Assembly: GCA_018985225.1 (NCBI GenBank)
Contig: JADGIF010000107.1
Span: 1 to 19,684 of the forward strand
From: Amoeboradix gromovi
Lineage: Eukaryota > Sanchytriomycota > Sanchytriomycetes > Sanchytriales > Sanchytriaceae
DNA: 19,684 nucleotides
Direction of reading: 5' to 3'
A program made the position numbers and the translations under genes. The notes beneath the pieces are model-generated. The model was not told where the DNA came from. It did no database searches and was given only the letters and a program-made list of their open reading frames with translations. Of this stretch, positions 8,724 to 16,870 are shown piece after piece (the first letter of the stretch is position 1; every line of letters begins with the position of its first letter).

Positions 8724-9158
8724 TTAAAAGTCCAGATTTCCGAGAAAATCGAGAATTTCCACAGAGAAACTAATGCTAGTTTCTCCGTTACAGTGATTGC
8801 TCACGCTTTCACTACCCTGAGGCGGGATTGAATAAGGATGCATATACTTGATGTATATGTTCCTTGCTGCCATGTGATCTCTATTTATCTTCAAATTACA
8901 CTTTGTACAGGTTCAGGTTTCTAAATTGGTTTTCTTTAGAGTACCACACCTTGTGCATGTCTGACTAGTAAATGATTCATTGCATTTGACCATCGTCTTT
9001 CCTCTTTGCTTACACTTGAACTTCAAGCGTTCCTTGAATAAATTATACAGATATCACTGTCTAGGCATTGAAAGACATCTAATTCTTCCATGTTTGGACC
9101 AGCTCCTCAGTGTTGATGAATTTATGCTGTACCTGTTAGTTATTTCTTTAGATTCCAT
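8724..9158 (-). pseudogene. Fanzor (eukaryotic TnpB-like RNA-guided nuclease) C-terminal pseudogene
   Basis: One minus-strand frame of 145 codons is interrupted only by two TGA codons. It carries the end of a TnpB/Fanzor protein: a basic helical stretch (LYNLFKERLKFKCKQRGK), then SFTSQTCTRCGTLKK, then TCTKCNLKINRDHMAARN followed by IYIKY. That is the C..C...C..C zinc ribbon followed by the RuvC III Asp in RDH-AARN. The tail ends ILDFLGNLDF and TAA. The in-frame stops are where Arg would be expected (MPRQ-stop-Y, NLET-stop-TCTKC), fitting CGA to TGA. Upstream, a TAA ends the frame just before the first Met; a GT...CTAACAG stretch there (9132-9161) could be a 30-nt intron that removes this stop. 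RuvC I/II and the N-terminal domain were not found, so it is truncated or eroded. The overlapping plus-strand ORF 8980-9195 is a shadow. Confidence 0.8.
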
Positions 9159-9389
9159 TTACCACTTGCGAATAGGAAGAATATCTAGTATTTAAGCTAT
9201 TAGAAAAATCTGGAAAAGTGTTGAAATTATACAAAAATATATACAAATTCGCGATAAATGATTTATTCAAGAAAATAGTCAAGCTGCAAGTGATTAGAAA
9301 AAGGAGATGACGCGACCTTGAAGGGCTCATCCAATCGTTACCTAGTCAGGAGTCCTAAAATTTTGTATATAATGATGCGGGTCTTTTAA

Positions 9390-9903
9390 AATAGCCTAAA
9401 ACTCGAAGCAATTAGTCCTGAATTAGCTCCTCTAGATAATGAAGACATTGATGACGCTTAGGTTGCTCTAACGGAGAGGTTAAAGGTATCTATGCCTTAC
9501 TCCGAACAATTTAACGAGTTATCGTTTAGAGACACCTATGGTTCAAGTGTTAAGCCTAGGACAACGAGGCCGAAGCGGAGATAATAATCCAGAAATTCAT
9601 TAAGGGCGTAATTTCTTCACAATCGGACGAAAATCCAAAGGAGAAAAGGATTAGCATCTAGATGGAGCAGATATTATAAATAGGAGGTCCTTTTGCTATT
9701 TATTTGGCATATCAAGCAAGAATTAAATAAATTTTGTGATGCAATTTGACCTTGTAGTACTCTGTCGTAATCACTGGTGTTGTCAGATTTCCAACACTCT
9801 TTGCATTGAAGCCCAATTATTAGCTGCAGAATTGGCTTTCGAATCGGCTATTTGCGTTTTGCATGACAAGTATTACACCAGGCTTAAGGACAAGAAAGAA
9901 TGA
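9390..9903 (+). pseudogene. Decayed coding fragments of unknown origin
   Basis: Two plus-strand stretches look like protein. At 9390-9584 one frame of 64 codons with a single TAG includes AISPELAPLDNEDIDDA, then LTERLKVSMPYSEQFNELSF and a basic end (KPRTTRPKRR) before two TAA codons. At 9739-9903 a short ORF of 54 residues begins MQFDLVVLCRNHWCC and ends in a helical IEAQLLAAELAFESAICVLH segment and KDKKE. They may be parts of one dead gene with introns or frameshifts between. I do not recognise the family; chance open frames cannot be excluded for the shorter piece. Confidence 0.3.
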
Positions 9904-9988
9904 ACTTTTATATATTTAAAGTCTTTCTATAGATATTTGGTGCGCTCTCGTAGCGCCAGAGTAAAAATTTAAACATCCTAAGAGATAG

Positions 9989-10919
9989 TCAAGATTTATA
10001 ATTTATAGATACTGCTTCTCTGTACTTGTTTTGCAATTTGTACACCAATGCCATATTATTTAACTTCGAATTTCTGACCTTTAACACTCGCATCAAAAAT
10101 TTATCCCCATGATTAAATGCATGAGCAATGCTCTGGATGGGCTTCTCCAATATATTTTAGTCATTCTATATCCTCTGGTACTGACATTTCCAACTTATTT
10201 CTAAAATATTTGTACCATTTTACTTCCTTTGTGAACGAGGTATTCATATTCATATCAAATATTCTGTTTATATAGAAAGTTTCTATATTCAGAAATTTCA
10301 GATAACTTGAATTATCCAAATTCCGTTTAGATATAAAATTCATTATTTTCATTCAAAAGTTTATGATAAGGTTTGCAAGCATTTATAATAATGGTCACAG
10401 TATTATTGAATACGTTTTGATCAATCTCAATGTCCTTAGATCAATGAGACTTGAACTAGGATAAGGGTAGCAAATCGATCCAAAATAAATAAGTCTGAGA
10501 TCCTAATTTCTTTCTGCTTCTTTTTTCACATTTTATATAGAAATATAAGAGAAATGTAATACTTGTTTCACATCGATCAGCAATTCGATACAAACTGCCA
10601 GTTTCTTGACCATACCAATTCAAAATAATATACGAAAATACAGATCTAAAGATCCCCCACTAACCAATCTATCTGTTTTGCATTCTTAACCTTGCATCTT
10701 GATGGAATTAAGCATTCTCCAAAGTCATTGAGATGATTTGTTTTCAAGCCGTATTACTCAATATACATTAACTAGTATCAAAGAATGTAAAGACCTTAAA
10801 TCCCTTATCAATCTCTTCTTTTTTGTAAAGATCTTTAACCGTTTTCAGTTACTTCTGGGTCGTTTATAAAGAATAGGAACAAGGTTCGTACCATATGCTA
10901 ATCGCATTCGGTTATCATT
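9989..10919 (-). pseudogene. Decayed gene, possibly a fungal Zn-cluster transcription factor middle domain
   Basis: From 10919 down to about 10336 one minus-strand frame gives protein-like sequence cut by in-frame stops: KTVKDLYKKEEIDKGFKVFT, ILNWYGQETGSLYRIADRCE, KCEKRSRKKLGSQTYLFWID and SKDIEIDQNVFNNTVTIIIN. The last two resemble the R+..W..Y..D .. DIDV region of the fungal-specific transcription factor (fungal_trans) domain. After frame changes come 10161-10352 (63 residues, including YFRNKLEMSVPEDIE) and then KPIQSIAHAFNHGDKFLMRV, ending at TGA 9989-9991. No Cys6 zinc cluster was found. Its 5' side abuts the first TIR element at 10981. That this is a dead coding region is fairly clear; its family is only a suggestion. 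Confidence 0.4.
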
Positions 10920-10980
10920 CAATTCTTTCGAGTATCTAGACTTCAAAGCATGGCACATGCTACATAAGATAGTTGTATTT

Positions 10981-11277
10981 GGGACAGCAAATATAAGACT
11001 AGACCAAGTCGTTTTTAAAGGAAGTGCTCCATTAGGAAGAAATACAATTGTTAATAAAAGTCCTTTTTTCAGACCAATTTTCTTTCATTAATGTCATTCA
11101 CCTCTTTCAAATATAACAAAATGACCCACTATCTCTTTCAAATAAGGTCTTTGAGTGCCTAAGCAAAAGGTGCAACCAATAAGATTAATTTATTTTATTT
11201 TACTATTGGTCAACACACTTGATATAATGATTCAAACTATTCCAGAAAGTTTGTCTAGTTTTTATGTTTGATGTCCC
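10981..11277 (-). mobile_element. TIR element copy 1 (non-autonomous DNA transposon, MITE-like)
   Basis: A 297-bp element bounded by inverted termini: left GGGACAGCAAATATAAGACT, right (reverse complement) GGGACATCAAACATAAAAAC. Over its whole length it aligns, reversed, with 13650-13949 at roughly 90-95% identity, and more distantly with 19268-19556. It encodes no transposase. The terminal TTGGGACA and a possible flanking TA suggest Tc1/mariner-like mobilisation, but target duplications are not clear enough to fix exact ends. Confidence 0.8.
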
Positions 11278-11353
11278 AATTGTTTATATTAGTATTTATT
11301 TAGGGATCAAACATTTTGTTTCATACATAAATGAGGTCACTTTGTCATTGCAT

Positions 11354-11373
11354 GTCTCATTTATTTAAAGGAG
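11354..11373 (+). other. Candidate 20-nt intron near the F-box gene start
   Basis: GTCTCATTTATTTAAAGGAG begins GT and ends AG. Removing it joins an upstream ATG (11331) in frame to the F-box ORF and adds the residues MRSLCHCI before MQVIPDFLEL. This places Leu, Ile and Ile at the spacing of the F-box L...I...I..FL pattern. It lacks the TTAAC of the other two short introns, so it is a weaker case. Confidence 0.35.
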
Positions 11374-11374
11374 T

Positions 11375-12562
11375 ATGCAGGTTATTCCTGATTTTCTAGA
11401 ATTAAAAGACATCTTAGCGCTAAGCCAGGTGAGCAAGTACTGGCATAGTATATGCATTGAAAAGATTTACCGTCAGCTAAGTATTCCGCATGAGGATATT
11501 CTAGTTTTTGACGATTCCGAACAATTTTCTAATAAATTGCAGCTCTTAAGAAATTCGTTAATCAAGCACGGTCACCTGGTTGTAGTTGCTGATTTTAATT
11601 CCTTGTTTATTAAGAAATCCAAACACAAACTGATGATTAGTATTATAAAGTTATGTTCAAATTTAACGTCTTTATACTGGGACCACATTCCAATAGAGAT
11701 ATTCAAATCGATAACCAATCCAAAAATAATTAATCTGAGTATACCCAGAAGCGCAGAGATTGATGAGTTTAACAGACTACAACATTTGCGTAAAATTAAC
11801 ATAATGTCACACTGCGTGCCCTTATCTGATATTCCGTTTTCTAACAACCTTTGCTCTATATATATCTTTAAAGGCAACTTTCTGGACGGCGATATGACTA
11901 CAATTCTGAGGCTCGATAATTTAAAGTCTCTGCACTTAGAAAAGTGCAGTTTAAAGAAAATAAAACTTTTACCAACATTTTCTAAAATACTGAAATTATC
12001 ATTGGATTCTTGCACTGCAAACAATGACTTGCTGGATTGGGTTGCTGATTCCTGTCCCTACTTGCAGTTGCTTTGGTTATGGTTGATTGATTGTAGTCAA
12101 TTAAAAACTATGAAATGCTTGAGATGGCTGCGAGTGTACTCCCCTGGACATACAGGCATATTCAAGAACACATGCATGCCTATTGAAAGATTAGAAATTA
12201 TGGAATATCAGTTTAGCGCTGCTGATTTTATTGCAATCAAAAAAATGCCGTTATTGCATTTTGTTATAGATGAATGTACTAACTGCATGTACGAATTTGA
12301 TAACTTAGAGTCTATAGCTATTCGTTCAAGTGTCCCCTTTCCACCTTTAAAAGTATTACAGAATTGTATAGACGTTAGACTGTTCCACATGAGACTTTTA
12401 ACAAACCTGAGAGATATTCAGCGGTTTTTGAGTGCATCAAGAATTTACAAGCTCTACATTTCTGAAAGCTTAGTTGACAAAGGCGATAGAGAGGGAGTCA
12501 AGCAACTTGGGAAGGTGATACTCTGTGAGGATCAGTTGGGAGTCAAAATGAATTTAAATTGA
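11375..12562 (+). CDS. F-box/leucine-rich (RNI-like) protein, 395 aa
   Basis: The N-terminus MQVIPDFLELKDILALSQVS with KYWHSICIEKIYRQL is most of an F-box, the motif that binds Skp1 in SCF ubiquitin ligases. The rest is an irregular series of leucine-rich segments (LKSLHLEKCSLKKIKLL, ILKLSLDSC, LQLLWLWLIDC, LKTMKCLRWLRVYSPG) typical of RNI-like substrate-binding solenoids, so a substrate-recruiting role is inferred. No membrane segment is seen. The start given is the first in-frame ATG after TAA 11366-11368; it cuts the first F-box turn short, and a spliced start at 11331 using a 20-nt intron would restore it. The ORF runs uninterrupted to TGA 12560-12562. It converges on eS17 with 33 bp between stops. 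The pair sits between two TIR elements in opposite orientation. Confidence 0.85.
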   Translation: MQVIPDFLELKDILALSQVSKYWHSICIEKIYRQLSIPHEDILVFDDSEQFSNKLQLLRNSLIKHGHLVVVADFNSLFIKKSKHKLMISIIKLCSNLTSLYWDHIPIEIFKSITNPKIINLSIPRSAEIDEFNRLQHLRKINIMSHCVPLSDIPFSNNLCSIYIFKGNFLDGDMTTILRLDNLKSLHLEKCSLKKIKLLPTFSKILKLSLDSCTANNDLLDWVADSCPYLQLLWLWLIDCSQLKTMKCLRWLRVYSPGHTGIFKNTCMPIERLEIMEYQFSAADFIAIKKMPLLHFVIDECTNCMYEFDNLESIAIRSSVPFPPLKVLQNCIDVRLFHMRLLTNLRDIQRFLSASRIYKLYISESLVDKGDREGVKQLGKVILCEDQLGVKMNLN

Positions 12563-12595
12563 CTAAGTAAACCGTCATATTTCAAGAACTTGTAT

Positions 12596-12997
12596 TTATT
12601 GAGTGACTTGTGTTGAAGGTTGGGTTTTTTTGGATTTATGGATTGCTCGTAAATTAGAAATGCTGTATTCCAATTTCTTCACCATCTTTTCGGTGACCTC
12701 ATCAACGTCGATATACTTCTGCTCTAATACAGACACATCAGGTACATAATTATCTTTTCTCTCTCTTTCTTCTTCTTGCAATTTAAACGAAATTCCTTTT
12801 ACGGGTCCTTTTTGTAATCTTTTCATCAAATGAGTGGTAAATCCAGCAATTTTGTTTCTTAATCTTTTAGTTTGAATAACTGCGATACTGTCTAAAATTC
12901 TTTTATTTGTATGGAAATCTAACGTTAATCGAGGATAATATTTTTCAATCAATACACGAGATGCTCTTTTTGTGGTCTTTGTTCTAACACGTCCCAT
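12596..12997 (-). CDS. RPS17: Small ribosomal subunit protein eS17
   Basis: A complete, intronless protein of 133 residues, the normal eS17 length. It begins [20 protein letters not shown] and contains the family core ([66 protein letters not shown]). It is a structural component of the 40S subunit. The C-terminal tail [13 protein letters not shown] is ordinary for eukaryotes. An A-rich AAAA context precedes the ATG. No promoter element was recognised with confidence upstream. Confidence 0.98.
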   Translation of the reverse strand: MGRVRTKTTKRASRVLIEKYYPRLTLDFHTNKRILDSIAVIQTKRLRNKIAGFTTHLMKRLQKGPVKGISFKLQEEERERKDNYVPDVSVLEQKYIDVDEVTEKMVKKLEYSISNLRAIHKSKKTQPSTQVTQ

Positions 12998-13649
12998 TTT
13001 TGTTAGTTAGTTATCAGCTTTTTAAATGCGATAAAATTCACGTGCGGTTCTCCAATCGGTATTTTGTTTGAAATATCGATTGCAAAATCTATGTTAACTA
13101 AGTTACAAAACATGACTACAAAATATGCTTATCTTGAGAATTATTTTAAGCATCACATACTGTATCTTTGAGGTTATTCCTGATATACCTGAATTTTGGT
13201 GGATTCTTTTCGCTATTAAAGGAAAAAAACTAATCAAAAATGTCCCGGTTTAGTTGGTTAACGTTTATCAGCGTTTGATAGAATTGATTGAAATCTGGTT
13301 TATTCATTAGGATTGCTGTGAAGGGATTCGAGTAAAACTATCATAATTGTTGCCACAGTCTTGTTTTTTTACTCTTGCTACATCTTGATATTGTTATCAT
13401 GAATGAACTACCATTAGTGTAGAGGCAAAGTGGACTATCATTGCACTTTCTCAATGCGTCATCTTGGCTTACAGTTGGGGGCCATTTATATAACGCCTCT
13501 CCCAAATATTAGAGGTTCAAGGGCTTCTTTGTAATATAAATTAAAAGCCGCTAGAAACGCTCAACCTGCCTCAAATTACTATATAGAAGTTATAGATATA
13601 GTTTCCAGAGACTTGCAGATAAAAGTAAGACTTGTGTCCATTTACAGAT
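12998..13649 (+). other. Gene-free spacer upstream of eS17
   Basis: Its first part presumably holds the eS17 promoter. No convincing intact gene was seen. A minus-strand stretch of about 55 codons without ATG (about 13340-13504, containing LYKWPPTVSQDDALRKCNDS) could be a decayed coding fragment, unidentified. A short resemblance to the start of the F-box gene (AGGTTATTCCTGAT at 13171) is too brief to interpret. Confidence 0.4.
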
Positions 13650-13949
13650 AGGACATCAAATATAAAAACTAGAGTAAATTTCTGATACAGTTTGAATCGT
13701 TATTTAAAGTGTGTATTAACCGATAGTAAATTAAATTAAATTAATCTTATTGGTTGCACCTTTTGCTTAGGCATTCAAAGACCTTATTTGAAAGAGATAG
13801 TGGGTCATCTTGTTATACTTTAAAGAGAGGAATGACATTAATGAAAGAAAACTGGTTTGAAAAAAGGACTTTTATTAACAATTGTATTTCTTCCTAATGG
13901 AGCACTTCCTTTAAAAACGACTTGGTCTAATTTTTATATTTGCTGTCCC
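13650..13949 (+). mobile_element. TIR element copy 2 (MITE-like)
   Basis: Termini are GGACATCAAATATAAAAACT on the left and, reverse-complemented, GGGACAGCAAATATAAAAAT on the right. It is nearly the reverse complement of copy 1 (10981-11277) and shares its internal blocks: TTGGTTGCACCTTTTGCTTA, CAAAGACCTTATTTGAAAGA, and ATGAAAGAAAACTGG. An internal A/T run (TAAATTAAATTAAATTAATC) lies near 13729. It lies downstream of the anion transporter stop, which is at 14110. There is no transposase ORF. Confidence 0.8.
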
Positions 13950-14109
13950 AATTGTATTACCGTAGGAAGATAGAATGCAGAAACAAACAGCTGTTCATCT
14001 CGTTACAAAAGCAAGCAAGCTGAAATCAAAAGTATGTTATCCATAGCACCTTAGTGTAATATCGAGAATACAAGAAAATATGCTAATTTTGGTTAAATTT
14101 TATTTATTT

Positions 14110-15528
14110 CTAGTAAAATCCTAATATTTTAAACCATAGTAATCCAACTGAGAAGTAAAGCGCCAAGACATATAGACTGGTTAGGAGTCCAATTTTCAGC
14201 CATAACTTGCTGTTTATATGATCTAAGCTGTAATACATAACAACTGGACCACTCGAATAGTGTGTTAGTAACCCGCTCAAAGTTGTAAAATAGCACATAT
14301 ATGCCAATAACAATTTAGGAGGACAGTTCAGCTGTATTCCGCTCATTAGTAGTGGGGGCGCCAATGCCAGTGAGTGTGAGCTGCACCCAGAAAACATGTA
14401 CATGCTAAAGAAGTAGACTAAAGATATTAAAATTGTTACAAAGACAGGGCTATGTATAGGTGTCATCAAATCTCCAATAGATTCGCCTATTCTTTGAGTT
14501 ATGCCGTTGGTTTGAAGTATTTTAATTATGCTTAAAAATCCGCCTAGCCAAAAGAAAGTATCCCATGCATTCTTGTTTGATAAAACATCATCCCACGATA
14601 TTATATCTAAAAGAATCAACGTTAAAGTAGCCAATAAGGCTATAATTGTGGAAGAAATATTATGATATTGGACAGTCATCCACATAAGCAGACATATTGA
14701 TAGTACAATAATTAACGTGAACTGAGGAAAGGCAAGCTTAGGAAGTTGCATGAAATCTGCATTTATTTGATTTCGAAGCAAGGGTATGCTATCCTCTTGA
14801 TTGAAAAGCAAAAAACGACGAAGAAGAAAAGGTAGAGTTAAGACGAGAATTAGGGTTGGAAGAAAAGCTCCAGAGACCCAGTTAAAGAAACTAAATTCAA
14901 CCAGCTTATATCTCAACATGAATTCAACTACCAAAGGATTAGTAGCCATGCCGTACATCCATAAAGAACTGCTTACCAAATTACTAAAGCAAGCTAGCAT
15001 CGTTAAATATCTAGAGTACGACCGATCTAACATGTTCATCATATTTTGCACTATCGGAAGAATAAGACCTCCTCTTGCTGTATTACTGGGAATAATGGCA
15101 GCAAAAACAATCTCTAATGTCGATATACATAAACTCATTGAATACCACGAAAAACAGAACTTATATAACAAAGTAATAGTGATATGCTGTGATAAATGTC
15201 GATGAACAGCTGTGCCTAAATGAAAAGCAGCCCAAACGAGCCAAATTGTGTGCTCCTGATATCCGGCCAGGATATCGTCCAGTGGAACGGTAATTGTTAG
15301 CACAAGAAGAGATATCATAATTAAAATACTTAATTTAAACTCGGTTCCAATTATTGCAACGAACAGTGCACTGAATGAGGCAATGGCGTTATCATGAACA
15401 AATATGTAAATCAAAATATATAAGACAACACTTGGAATCAGCTGATGCATTTTAGACAGGTTAACATGCTTAACATTAGGATATAGCGCAGATGATGAAA
15501 AAGAAGACCCGGAAGGAGAATGGATCAT
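14110..15528 (-). CDS. DASS/CitT-type (SLC13-like) dicarboxylate or anion transporter, 472 aa
   Basis: A polytopic membrane protein with about a dozen hydrophobic segments. Seen: the first Na+/substrate hairpin motif SNTARGG (148-154) in AAIIPSNTARGGLILPI, a central SWDDVLSNKNAWDTFFWLGG, SGCSSHSLALAPPLL (the counterpart of the second S.TAH hairpin, altered here), and SGLLTHYSSGPVVMYYSLDH (counterpart of LTHYGTGPAPI). These are marks of the CitT/DiT branch of the divalent-anion:sodium symporter family, known from bacteria and plastids, which moves malate, 2-oxoglutarate, citrate or tartrate. The substrate cannot be read from sequence. The N-terminal 25 residues are Ser-rich and cytosolic-looking. 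The ORF is uninterrupted. The 134-codon plus-strand ORF inside it is a shadow. A family centred on bacteria and plastids in a fungus raises horizontal transfer as a possibility. Confidence 0.85.
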   Translation of the reverse strand: MIHSPSGSSFSSSALYPNVKHVNLSKMHQLIPSVVLYILIYIFVHDNAIASFSALFVAIIGTEFKLSILIMISLLVLTITVPLDDILAGYQEHTIWLVWAAFHLGTAVHRHLSQHITITLLYKFCFSWYSMSLCISTLEIVFAAIIPSNTARGGLILPIVQNMMNMLDRSYSRYLTMLACFSNLVSSSLWMYGMATNPLVVEFMLRYKLVEFSFFNWVSGAFLPTLILVLTLPFLLRRFLLFNQEDSIPLLRNQINADFMQLPKLAFPQFTLIIVLSICLLMWMTVQYHNISSTIIALLATLTLILLDIISWDDVLSNKNAWDTFFWLGGFLSIIKILQTNGITQRIGESIGDLMTPIHSPVFVTILISLVYFFSMYMFSGCSSHSLALAPPLLMSGIQLNCPPKLLLAYMCYFTTLSGLLTHYSSGPVVMYYSLDHINSKLWLKIGLLTSLYVLALYFSVGLLWFKILGFY

Positions 15529-15776
15529 TTTTGATAAGTAATGGTTTCAGGGTGTGTTTTGATAACAAAGAGTCAGTTATGAGACACATATTGTAGAGAC
15601 AAAGCTATGTAGTTTTTACAGTCGTATAACATACCTTTTTAACTACAAATTGCTCCCTGGTTTTTGAAAGTTAAGCGTTACTCACATGTTCTGATGGTTC
15701 TTTTCGAGAAATAATTAACAGATCGCAATCAAAGTAGTTGCTAAAATGCATGATTTAAAGCCAATTGAGTTCAAAA

Positions 15777-16457
15777 CTATTTATTGGATAACTTTTTTTC
15801 CAAGAATTGCAACATTCGTTGCTCTGCAACTGACGCTTCTTTCTTGTTGTACGGATAAGCAGTCTCATGAGTGTTCATAAAGGCATGCTCGGCATCGTAT
15901 TCGTAAAACTCACTTGTGTCAAAGTTAACTGCTTCCAACTCGTTCTTCAACTTGGTGTAAGTCTCGAAATCGCTAAATCCTTTTTGATTGTCTTTCCTAC
16001 CAAAATGAAATTGCATAGGAATTTGCAAATTAGTGTAATCAAAGTACTCTTTAGGCGGAATACCATAGAAGCAAATACCGGCATCAAATAAGCCTTTGCC
16101 AGTAATACCAGTACAAATACTCAATGCACCCCCCATACAAAATCCAATAACTGCTATTTTTTTAGCGCCATTACTCTTCAAATAAGCAGCCATGTTTTTG
16201 ATGTCGTTAACTGCGTTCTTAAAATCCATTCCATCCATCAAATGCTTTGCCTCGTCTTTATCTTGCGTTACTCTGTTTCGATATAAATCAGGTACAACTA
16301 CTTTGAACCCATTCTTAGAATATTTATGTGCATATTCTTTAAGATTGTCATCGATTCCCCACCATTCCTGAATCAAGACTATTCCTAGTTCTGAATCTTT
16401 GTTATCTACATAGAATCCAAGAGTGTTGTCAAACGAAATAGTAGAGGCTAGGGACAT
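15777..16457 (-). CDS. Dienelactone hydrolase family protein (carboxymethylenebutenolidase-like)
   Basis: An alpha/beta hydrolase of 226 residues, the usual length for the family. Visible: GIVLIQEWWGID with the Glu that partners the nucleophile, VVVPDLYR, the nucleophile elbow GFCMGG (Cys instead of Ser), HFGRKDNQKGF with the catalytic Asp, and YDAEHAFMN with the catalytic His. All three triad residues are therefore present. Family members hydrolyse dienelactone in aromatic ring-cleavage pathways, but many fungal ones act on unknown cyclic esters; no aromatic pathway genes lie nearby, so the substrate is open. No signal peptide is seen, so it is probably cytosolic. Intronless. A decayed plus-strand ORF begins just upstream of its start. 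Confidence 0.95.
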   Translation of the reverse strand: MSLASTISFDNTLGFYVDNKDSELGIVLIQEWWGIDDNLKEYAHKYSKNGFKVVVPDLYRNRVTQDKDEAKHLMDGMDFKNAVNDIKNMAAYLKSNGAKKIAVIGFCMGGALSICTGITGKGLFDAGICFYGIPPKEYFDYTNLQIPMQFHFGRKDNQKGFSDFETYTKLKNELEAVNFDTSEFYEYDAEHAFMNTHETAYPYNKKEASVAEQRMLQFLEKKLSNK

Positions 16458-16480
16458 GCTCTATGTAAAGTAGACTGGGG

Positions 16481-16870
16481 GTAAAAACGGATGACGAAAA
16501 GAAAAAGACTCCTTATTTGATCTTAAATCTATCAGACGTGCACTATGTCATAGCACATAAGACCAGCACAGCCTTTGTGACATCAGCGAAAGATACATAC
16601 GAGGATCAAGTGCATGCAGATTGTATGGGTAATAGACTGTCCACAAATATGAACAATTGCATTATAAAAATGAATTTGCTATATTATGGTGTTTATAAGC
16701 ACTACTAAAATTGCGACTGTATTATCTCAAACAATAATAAAGTGTTCGCATTTGTTGATTCGAGAAGCTTAGAAAAAATGAGCAGTTGGTACTGGCAATC
16801 TGTCACCCAAAGAATACCCGAGAACATATGGGACATTGAACTCGACTGCCTTTGCTATTTTGAGATCTAA
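16481..16870 (+). pseudogene. Possible decayed gene, unknown family
   Basis: A plus-strand frame open from 16469, with first ATG at 16517, gives a 63-codon ORF ending KMNLLYYGVYKHY-TAA (16706-16708). The same frame then continues open for another 53 codons (CDCIISNNNKVFAFVDSRS and MSSWYWQSVTQRIPENIWDI) to TAA 16868. Together the 130 codons look like one coding unit broken by a single stop. I recognise no domain. Further protein-like pieces in other frames continue to about 17200. It could alternatively be chance open reading in the divergent promoter region of the dienelactone hydrolase gene. Confidence 0.3.

Noticed and set aside
11572-12024. 150-codon minus-strand ORF
   Set aside because: Antisense to the F-box/LRR gene; the hydrophobic composition is what the reverse of leucine-rich codons gives.
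13165-13260. Similarity of GAGGTTATTCCTGAT to the start of the F-box gene, as a second F-box relic
   Set aside because: Only about 14 bases match continuously and the following translation is not F-box-like; likely chance in AT-rich DNA.
14801-15205. 134-codon plus-strand ORF
   Set aside because: It lies wholly antisense to the well-supported anion transporter and shows no domain; a shadow frame.
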